From: JBBQWR01 sp038210495
GTDB taxonomy: Bacteria; Planctomycetota; Planctomycetia; Pirellulales; DATAWG01
Assembly: GCA_038210495.1 (NCBI GenBank)
Contig: JBBQWR010000013.1
Coordinates: 51,397 to 115,396, forward strand
Direction: 5' to 3'
Length of the DNA stretch: 64,000 nt
Part shown: piece by piece, positions 58,701-64,000 of the stretch
How the letters are laid out: every line of letters begins with the position of its first letter
How positions within the stretch are numbered: position 1 is the first letter of the stretch
The notes under the pieces: model-generated
Databases searched by the model: none
Told to the model about the DNA's origin: nothing
The model's input: only the letters and a program-made list of their open reading frames with translations
Made by a program: the position numbers and the translations under genes

Positions 58701-60676
58701 CTGTGCAATCCTTCTTCGGCGGCGGAAGGCCCGCGAGGGAAGTTCTCATCGCGGACCAAATCCGGAATCCACGTCGGTTGGCCGGTGGACCAGACACGGC
58801 CCGGCAATCCCTCGCCCTTGCGAAAAGTGCGACCGCAACTATTCGCTTCGAAGTTTCCGTCGCGAAACTCCGGTCGGCGCCAGGTTGCCTTGCACACCAG
58901 CGATTCGCGGTCGTCGGCAACTGTCCAAAACAGCCCCAGGTCCCATTCCAAGCTCTGGCAAACGGATCGTAATACGCCCGTCGCCGCGTCCGATATGTTC
59001 GTTGCCTGAGATAGCGCCTGGGTGACTGCGAGCCGAGCGCCACGGTGTCGTTCGGTGGCGATCCGCTCGGTGATGTCGCGCAAATAGGCCGTGAATAGAA
59101 GGGGGTCGCCGACGGGTATTTTGGCGATCGCCAGTTCGGCGGGAAACTCAGAGCCATCGGACCGTAAAGCGGTCACTTCGAGTCGTTTGTTTAAAACAGG
59201 GCCTTCTCCGGTGGCCAGGAAATGCGCCAGGTCGGTTCGATGGCGCTCGCGTAACGAAGGCGGGATAATGAGGGTTGCCAACTCTCGCCCGACGGCCTCC
59301 ACTCGGTTGAAGCCGAATACTCTTTCGGCCGCGGGATTAAACTCGACCACGCGGCCGACATGATCCATCGTGACGATGCAATCGAGCGCCGTATTCAGAA
59401 TGGCGCTTTTGCGGGCCTCGCTCTCTCGAATTTCGTTTTGGGCCTGGCGTTGTCCGGAGACGTCTCTGAATACCAAAACCACGCCCAACAGCGATCCCAT
59501 TGAATCCCGGATGGGAGCCGCCGAATCGTCGATCGGGGTGACCGAGCCGTCTCTCGCCAACAGGACCGTGTGATTGGCGAGGCCGACAATCACCCCTTCG
59601 CTTAGCACCTTCGAGACGGGGTTTTCAACCGGTTCGCGAGTCTGCTCGTTCAGGATCGCAAAGACCGCGGTCAGCGGTTGCCCTTGGGCATCGGCTTGCG
59701 ACCAGCCCGTCAATCGTTGGGCAACCGGATTTAGAAACGTGATTCGCCCTTCGGTATCCGTGGTAATGACGGCATCCCCGATGCTGTCCAGCGTGACCCG
59801 CAGCCATTCTCGTTGTTCTTCAGAGGCGCGGCGAGCGGCTTCTTCTTGCAACAGGCGCCGCGCGCTTTCCTCGGCTTGCTTCCGCTCGGTCATGTCACGG
59901 GTGATCTTCGAGTACGCCCGGAGGTTCCCCGCTTCGTCCTTCAAGGCCGTAATGACCACGTTCGCCCAAAACTGGGTGCCGTCTTTGCGAACTCTCCACC
60001 CCTCGTCCTCGAATCGATCCTGCATGAGGGCGGCCTTAAGTTCATATTCGGGCCAGCCCGCCTCGACCGCTTGAGGGGGATAAAACCGAGAGAAGTGGCT
60101 GCCGACGATTTCGTCGGCCTTGTATTGCTTGATGCGCTGGGCGCCCGGATTCCAAGTGACGACGCGGCCCGTGGGGTCGAGCATAAAGATGGCGTACTCT
60201 TGCGTCCCTTCCACCAGCAGGCGAAGCTGCTCGGTCTCTCGCTTCGCTTTTTTCTGGACTTGGAAGATATTCACCAGTGCCGTCACCTTGGATCGGAGAA
60301 CAACGGCGGAGATCGGCTTGACGATGAAATCGACCGCGCCGAGCAGGTATCCCTGCTCCAATTGCGTGGGTTCGATGTCCTGGGCGGTCAAGAAGATGAT
60401 CGGCGTGTGCTGGGATGCTTGCTGCTCGCGAATCAACTTGGCCGTTTCGAAGCCGTCGAGACCCGGCATCAAGACATCGAGCAGAATAACCGCGAACTGC
60501 TGGAGCCCCACTAATCGAAGCGCGTCCTCACCCGATGGAGCTTCGACAAGACGCAGATCGAGCTGATCGAGAATCGATTGGAGCGCGACCAGATTCGACG
60601 GATTGTCGTCCACCAAGAGAATGGTGGCTCTGGACTCGGCGAGCAACGGGTCACAGAGTTCGGATTTTTCCGCCAT
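55742..60676 (-). CDS. Giant hybrid sensor histidine kinase (REC-3xPAS-GAF-3xPAS-GAF-HisKA-HATPase-REC)
   Basis: Two-component phosphorelay protein of 1644 residues without membrane helices. Order: receiver with Asp67 (ILLDVLMPGLDG); PAS at about 150-265, 290-405 and 420-540; GAF about 550-700; PAS at about 710-830, 840-960 and 970-1090; GAF about 1095-1255; HisKA with His1284 in FLATLAHELRNPLAP; HATPase with N-box NLLTNAAKY, VVDSGIGID and GGLGIGLTLVRNLVEMHNG; receiver with Asp1572 (LIFLDIGMPGMDG). PAS motifs such as GTQFWANVVITALKDEAGNL recur. A soluble multi-input sensor for redox, light or small ligands; no output regulator is beside it. Confidence 0.93.
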   Translation of the reverse strand: MAEKSELCDPLLAESRATILLVDDNPSNLVALQSILDQLDLRLVEAPSGEDALRLVGLQQFAVILLDVLMPGLDGFETAKLIREQQASQHTPIIFLTAQDIEPTQLEQGYLLGAVDFIVKPISAVVLRSKVTALVNIFQVQKKAKRETEQLRLLVEGTQEYAIFMLDPTGRVVTWNPGAQRIKQYKADEIVGSHFSRFYPPQAVEAGWPEYELKAALMQDRFEDEGWRVRKDGTQFWANVVITALKDEAGNLRAYSKITRDMTERKQAEESARRLLQEEAARRASEEQREWLRVTLDSIGDAVITTDTEGRITFLNPVAQRLTGWSQADAQGQPLTAVFAILNEQTREPVENPVSKVLSEGVIVGLANHTVLLARDGSVTPIDDSAAPIRDSMGSLLGVVLVFRDVSGQRQAQNEIRESEARKSAILNTALDCIVTMDHVGRVVEFNPAAERVFGFNRVEAVGRELATLIIPPSLRERHRTDLAHFLATGEGPVLNKRLEVTALRSDGSEFPAELAIAKIPVGDPLLFTAYLRDITERIATERHRGARLAVTQALSQATNISDAATGVLRSVCQSLEWDLGLFWTVADDRESLVCKATWRRPEFRDGNFEANSCGRTFRKGEGLPGRVWSTGQPTWIPDLVRDENFPRGPSAAEEGLHSAFACPVGVADETLGVIEFFSRRIREPDADLLELMATVGGNVGQFIERKLAEQQVRESEAELSDFFENATIGLHWVGPDGTVLRANNAELEMLGYSPAEYIGRSISEFHVDQEVICDILKRLQRGEKLNQYPSQLRCKDGSIKDVLIDSSVMWKDGEFIHTRCFTRDVTQRNRAEAALKEAERRFKAVFNQQFQFMVILDPHGTVLEANETCFSATGVERDQVVGRPFWEAPWWDRLPATQELWKRHIASAIDCGRLETGEIEYLLADGTLRSASAVLTRLKDDSGRFTSIVIEARDDTERKRFEADLRTSEERLRLALDAGRMGVLDWKINSTEIQWSESLEPLHGLAPGQFDGTLDGFQELIHPSDRASVTAAILRAVEQGSGCEVEFRNIRPTGAVHWIAGKGKVFANNDGQPARMIGVGMDVTQDKRSEQTARFLTDASATLAGLVDFESTLQKVASLAVPYFADWATVDMVHNDGTLRRVAVAHVDPAKVELAHDVQRRFPADPADPRGVWNILRTGHAEMVSEITDELLARSIDDDELLGIMRELGLKSYIGVPLSVRGKTLGVISFIAAESGHQYDAADLALAKDLASRAAIAVENSQLYRELKDADRRKDEFLATLAHELRNPLAPIRNSLQILKMPRLDAETIERSREMMERQVQHLVRLVDDLLDVSRVMRGKIELRKEPIELASIVARAVEMVQPLLDAQSHQLTVTLPPESLQLDADPIRLAQVVGNLLTNAAKYTEAGGHIRLSTKRTGDEVVLRVVDSGIGIDPAMLPKIFDLFVQVDHAATRSQGGLGIGLTLVRNLVEMHNGSVEAHSAGLGQGSQFVVRLPLLPLERESPIEQDNRQRPAATPPSGHRLMVVDDNKDAADSLAALLRLQGHEVRVAHNGPAALDMVKSYQPELIFLDIGMPGMDGYEVARELRKQPALANVQLAALTGWGQQEDRRRSKEAGFDHHLVKPAEPRALDELLTTLRRRSSK

Positions 60677-61018
60677 GTCCGGATTTTGTCTATGAAGGCA
60701 ACGGTGAAGGGACGACGCGCGGGCAGGCTTGGAAAGGAATAAACGGCAACATGAATTCTACCTCCCCGGGGCCGCCGGCAGGATAGAGTGAAACAAAATA
60801 AGCGGGAGACCGCATCGCGACGGACTTCGCGATTTAGGCGCACGGCGCCGAAATGAGAGTCAGTTTCGGTTGTTATGCCGCTAACGTGGCAAAGCATGAG
60901 GACATCCACCAGAAAAGAATCAATCGTCGCAGGCTAAGAATTCATAGCCCTAACAGGAGTCCCCCGCTCCATCCTGCCGCTGTCGTGCCGCCGGGGTTGT
61001 TGCTAAACTTCGTGCAAT
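60677..61018. other. Divergent intergenic region (342 bp)
   Basis: Separates the hybrid kinase and the ABC ATPase, which start in opposite directions. It must contain both promoters; I see no conserved structure. Confidence 0.5.
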
Positions 61019-62215
61019 ATGGCACTGGTCAAACTCGAAAAAGTTACGAAGGTGTACTCCGGCGGCATTGTCGCCGTCGACGAGATGGATCTGCTTATCG
61101 CGGATCAGGAATTTGTCGTGCTCGTCGGGCCGTCGGGATGCGGGAAGACCACGACTCTGCGCATGATCGCCGGACTCGAGGAAATCACTTCGGGCGAGAT
61201 TTTCATTGGCGACCGCGTGGTGAACCAGACGCAGCCGAAGGATCGCAATATCGCCATGGTCTTCCAAAACTACGCCCTCTATCCGCACATGTCGGTGCGG
61301 CGGAACATGTCGTTCGGGCTGAGGATGAGAATGTTGCCGGGGCCGTTGTGGCGGATCTTTAATCGGGCCAAGGCTCGTGAGATCAAAAAAAACATCGGCG
61401 AGCGCGTGGACCAAGCCGCTCGCATCCTGCAGATCGAGCACCTGCTGGATCGCAAACCGCTGGAGCTATCCGGTGGGCAACGCCAGCGCGTGGCGGTGGG
61501 GCGGGCGATTGTCCGCGAGCCGGCGGCGTTTTTGTTCGATGAGCCGCTCAGCAACCTGGATGCAAAGCTCCGCGTGACCACTCGGGCCGAGCTGAAGCGC
61601 CTGCATCGGCAATTGAAGACGACGACGATTTATGTCACCCACGATCAGGAAGAAGCGATGACTCTGGGCGATCGAATCGTGGTGATGAAAGATGGGGTGA
61701 TTCAGCAGGCCAACACGCCGCTCGAGACTTATAATTCACCGGCGAATCGTTTTGTGGCGGGATTCATTGGAATGCCGCCGATGAATTTTTTCGACGGGAT
61801 TGTCCGGCACGAAGACGGCAAATATCTCTTCGTCGAAGGGGCGAGAAGCGGAAACGAAGCGACCGCGTCCGATGGGGGTTTCGAAATTCCTCTTTCACCG
61901 CTCGTCTCGGACCGGCTGGACGGACGAGTGGGCCAGAGCGTGGTGCTGGGGGTCCGGCCCGAGCATCTACTCGCATCACCCGGCGAATCGTCCGCGCCGA
62001 TTAAGGGGAGGCTGAGCGTAATCGAGCCGCTGGGAAACGACATGGATATCTACGTCAGCACAAAGTTTCACGACCCAGTGATCGCGCGGATCCCGGCGCA
62101 GTCGGATCTTCAGGTCGACACATCGATCGCGCTGCACGTCGATCTGCGCAAAATTCATATATTCGCGCCCGGAGAAACCGGCATTAACCTCCGGCAATCG
62201 CGCCATGATGCGTAG
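61019..62215 (+). CDS. Sugar-type ABC transporter ATPase (UgpC/MalK family), orphan
   Basis: Cytoplasmic ATPase of a carbohydrate or glycerol-3-phosphate importer; 398 residues. Walker A GPSGCGKTT at 37-45, Q-loop MVFQNYALYPHMSV, signature LSGGQRQRV at 150-158, Walker B FLFDEPLSNLDAKLR and switch His in YVTHDQEEAMTLGDR. The C-terminal TOBE regulatory domain includes VLGVRPEHLL and GNDMDIYVST. About 16 extra residues (RMLPGPLWRIFNRAKAREIK, around 103-125) lie before the signature relative to MalK. No permease or binding protein is nearby, so it probably serves several importers, as MsmK does. Confidence 0.9.
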   Translation: MALVKLEKVTKVYSGGIVAVDEMDLLIADQEFVVLVGPSGCGKTTTLRMIAGLEEITSGEIFIGDRVVNQTQPKDRNIAMVFQNYALYPHMSVRRNMSFGLRMRMLPGPLWRIFNRAKAREIKKNIGERVDQAARILQIEHLLDRKPLELSGGQRQRVAVGRAIVREPAAFLFDEPLSNLDAKLRVTTRAELKRLHRQLKTTTIYVTHDQEEAMTLGDRIVVMKDGVIQQANTPLETYNSPANRFVAGFIGMPPMNFFDGIVRHEDGKYLFVEGARSGNEATASDGGFEIPLSPLVSDRLDGRVGQSVVLGVRPEHLLASPGESSAPIKGRLSVIEPLGNDMDIYVSTKFHDPVIARIPAQSDLQVDTSIALHVDLRKIHIFAPGETGINLRQSRHDA

Positions 62216-62398
62216 TCTGCGATAATTAACGGGCAGTTCGCGGCATCCCAGCAGGTAACCGCAGCCTGGCTTATCCGTCAATATCAGTGATGTCCCTCTT
62301 TTCCTCAACGTGTCGGACCACGCCTTAAAGAAGAGGCCTGACCCAAGGTCTGCCCCCCTTTTGATTGTCCCCGCGCATCGGTTCACCTAAGGTTCGCC

Positions 62399-63757
62399 AT
62401 GTTTCAGCGAGTAGCGAGCGTCGTCCGGCGAGTGTTCACGACCGTCTATGCGCCCGAGCCATTGTCGCGCGAGTTTTCGTCGCGGGCGCAGACGCAATCG
62501 GACTCGCTGGCCCAAGTGACCGTGGCCGTGCTGTCGTCCCAAGAAGGCCATCGGCTCTGCGGAGTCCCTATCGCCCGGCGCGGCATCCAAGCCGTCTTCC
62601 TGCGGATCCAGAACCGGCGTCCTGTCCCGATTCGTTTGTATATGTCGAGCATCGATCCGCATTATTTCACGCCGCTCGAAGCGGCCGGGCTAAATCATTT
62701 CTCCGTCCTCAAACGTCTGTCCGGGTGGGGAATCGTTGGCTGGTATTTCTTTCCGTTCCTGTTGTTGCTCCTCCCGTTCAAGCTCTTTACGGCCTATCGC
62801 GCCAATCGACGGATGGACGATTGCTTTCGCACACTGGGGTTTCACCTGCGGCCGATTCCGTCCGGTGCGACGTCCGAAGGCTTTGTCTTCACTCCGATCG
62901 ACGCGGGAGTCAAAGTCGTCACTGTGTCGTTGTTTGCAACGAGTGGACTCATCAGAAACAACGCTCTCCCTCCGGAAGCCGTTACGGAGGCGGCGGACGC
63001 CGATCCACCGCCGCACGCCGACTTTACGTTTTCGCTCTCCGTACCCGGCCTGACCGCCGACTACCAGCATCGAGATTTCGATCTGCTTTGCCCAGCCGAT
63101 CAGTTGGTCGACTGCAACCTGGCCGAATTAATGCGTCGCCTGGCGGAGATGCCCGCCGCCACTGCGAACGCCTCGGGAAAAAAGCAGGGCGATCCCGTGA
63201 ATCTGGTTGTGATCGGACAATTCGAGACGCTAATCGGCGCGTTCGCCGCCCGCTGGGACGAAAGCGAAACGATCACGCTGGCCACCTGCTGGAAAACGGG
63301 CCAGGCGTTCTTGCGAGGGACAGAATACCGTTATTCGCCCGTGAGCCCGTTGCATCTGTTCGGCCGCAGCCAGGACGTAGCCTTGCAGCGGATTCGCCAG
63401 TCGATCAACGAGCGGATTCATCTGCGGCTCTGGATGACGCCCTTACGATTCGAGGGGCAGCCCGTGTGGGTGGGCCAGATCAGTCGCGATATCGGTGTGC
63501 GATTCACGATGAAGGCCTGGAATCTGATGACGCATCGAATCGACCCCGACGTCGATGAATCGCGCGACTACATGGTGGAAGACCTGCTGCGGGCCGCGCG
63601 CGTGGAGGCCGTGGGCTACGTCGGCGGCGTCGGCGCGTGCGACGCGCAAGATCCCCGCCGCAATCTGACCGGCGACCCTTACTTTACCGACGGCAAACGA
63701 GCGGCGATCCTGATTTCGTTGACGCGTGTCACTCCGCGGCTGGTCGCGTGGGGATGA
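62399..63757 (+). CDS. LssY C-terminal-domain protein
   Basis: Membrane-associated protein of 452 residues carrying an LssY_C domain (about 255-440), the C-terminal domain of Legionella LssY. Landmarks: VNLVVIGQFETLIGAFAARW, YRYSPVSPLHLFGRSQDVAL, LRLWMTPLRFEGQPVWVGQI and HRIDPDVDESRDYMVEDLL. One hydrophobic helix (IVGWYFFPFLLLLLPFKLF) near residues 113-131 anchors it. The N-terminal ~110 residues are predicted cytoplasmic with no named domain. Function of LssY_C is unknown; in other proteins it is linked to PAP2-like phosphatases, absent here. Confidence 0.8.
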   Translation: MFQRVASVVRRVFTTVYAPEPLSREFSSRAQTQSDSLAQVTVAVLSSQEGHRLCGVPIARRGIQAVFLRIQNRRPVPIRLYMSSIDPHYFTPLEAAGLNHFSVLKRLSGWGIVGWYFFPFLLLLLPFKLFTAYRANRRMDDCFRTLGFHLRPIPSGATSEGFVFTPIDAGVKVVTVSLFATSGLIRNNALPPEAVTEAADADPPPHADFTFSLSVPGLTADYQHRDFDLLCPADQLVDCNLAELMRRLAEMPAATANASGKKQGDPVNLVVIGQFETLIGAFAARWDESETITLATCWKTGQAFLRGTEYRYSPVSPLHLFGRSQDVALQRIRQSINERIHLRLWMTPLRFEGQPVWVGQISRDIGVRFTMKAWNLMTHRIDPDVDESRDYMVEDLLRAARVEAVGYVGGVGACDAQDPRRNLTGDPYFTDGKRAAILISLTRVTPRLVAWG

Positions 63758-63867
63758 TGTTGGCTGCTGCGGTAGAACGCACAAAGGGGTCACAACTATT
63801 TAATAAATAGTTCTGAACTGAATGGCACTTCCTGAGTTGTAAAATCTGGTGGGGTAATTACATAGAC

Positions 63868-63933
63868 ACAAAGGCCGTCCATGCGTAGATGAAGGGTGTC
63901 GAATCCAATTTCATCAGGCATGGAGGCCTTTGT
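63868..63933 (+). promoter_or_regulatory. Long hairpin directly upstream of the right-edge reading frame
   Basis: ACAAAGGCC and TCCATGC (63868-63884, one bulged G) pair with GCATGGAGGCCTTTGT (63918-63933), and GATGAA (63888-63893) with TTCATC (63910-63915). The hairpin ends one base before ATG 63935, so it could hide the ribosome site. An AT-rich palindrome, AACTATTTAATAAATAGTT, lies upstream at 63794-63812. Confidence 0.55.
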
Positions 63934-63934
63934 C

Positions 63935-64000
63935 ATGTGGAAGTCTATCGCGGGATGGGCGTCGAACCAAGTCCGATTGGAGCGCGAGAAGCTCGGCGCC
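63935..64000 (+). CDS. Start of an unidentified gene, cut by window edge
   Basis: Twenty-two codons are visible: MWKSIAGWASNQVRLERE and on. Too short to assign. The preceding hairpin and AT-rich palindrome, unlike the rest of the window, suggest the left part of a mobile element, but no inverted end or duplication can be checked here. Confidence 0.4.
   Translation, partial: MWKSIAGWASNQVRLEREKLGA

Noticed and set aside
1..64000. CRISPR array, tRNA or rRNA genes
   Set aside because: No regularly spaced direct repeats, no cloverleaf with a GTTCRAnYC arm in the right context and no rRNA core sequences were seen by eye.

Overview
The window is high-GC DNA that reads as Planctomycetota, most likely Pirellulales. 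The supporting signs are a PEP-CTERM secreted protein, a two-SLBB polysaccharide export lipoprotein, a mraZ gene detached from any division/wall cluster, a secreted GH51 enzyme with a concanavalin-like insertion, a GH127 enzyme, small proline-rich lipoproteins, and several families of short intergenic palindromic repeats. The lineage is inferred from gene content; no rRNA or tRNA gene was found to confirm it.

Layout. 1-7.7 kb: truncated APC amino-acid permease, a fabF-type ketoacyl synthase with a long leader, a HAD phosphatase, an SDR dehydrogenase and a secreted GH51 arabinofuranosidase-like enzyme. 7.7-14.5 kb (minus strand): a MacB-type ABC exporter, a PEP-CTERM protein, the remnant of a hybrid sensor kinase, a PilZ-like protein, a small secreted protein and the polysaccharide export lipoprotein. 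This block suggests envelope and exopolysaccharide work. 14.8-19.2 kb: leuS and glgC. 19.3-22.7 kb: a complete three-gene IS66-type element (19768-22397) that splits a membrane-protein gene; the 8-bp target duplication is intact and removing the element restores a 250-codon frame. 23-27 kb: small membrane protein, DUF374 acyltransferase, ICMT-type methyltransferase, a strongly folded candidate RNA, mraZ with its own operator array, and a GT4 glycosyltransferase.

27-34.6 kb: queA, a Nudix hydrolase, then xseA-xseB-ispA-dxs (exonuclease VII plus the start of isoprenoid synthesis) and a nitrilase-family amidase. 34.6-41.4 kb: secreted GH127 beta-L-arabinofuranosidase, a 2Fe-2S ferredoxin, a short PII protein and glnE; the last two form a nitrogen-signalling pair. 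41.5-48.6 kb: miaB, a small membrane protein, pyrK, an RluB-type pseudouridine synthase, a lipoprotein, manA and a membrane-anchored HExxH peptidase. 48.7-50.6 kb is a decayed stretch: a truncated iron-type solute-binding lipoprotein carrying an in-frame MITE-like insertion, a diverged repeat and a second MITE-like element with perfect 19-bp ends. 50.6-64 kb: CAP-domain protein, SDF symporter, a tandem alpha/beta hydrolase with one apparently dead domain, a 1644-residue hybrid kinase, an orphan UgpC/MalK-type ATPase, an LssY_C protein and, at the right edge, a new reading frame behind a long hairpin.

The most interesting signals are not ordinary genes: the five-stem RNA candidate at 24978-25190 with its terminator, the mraZ operator, the two small transposable-looking elements (one of which adds exactly 42 codons to a lipoprotein gene), and the reconstructable IS66 disruption. 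No CRISPR array, rRNA, tRNA, phage module or toxin-antitoxin pair was seen.
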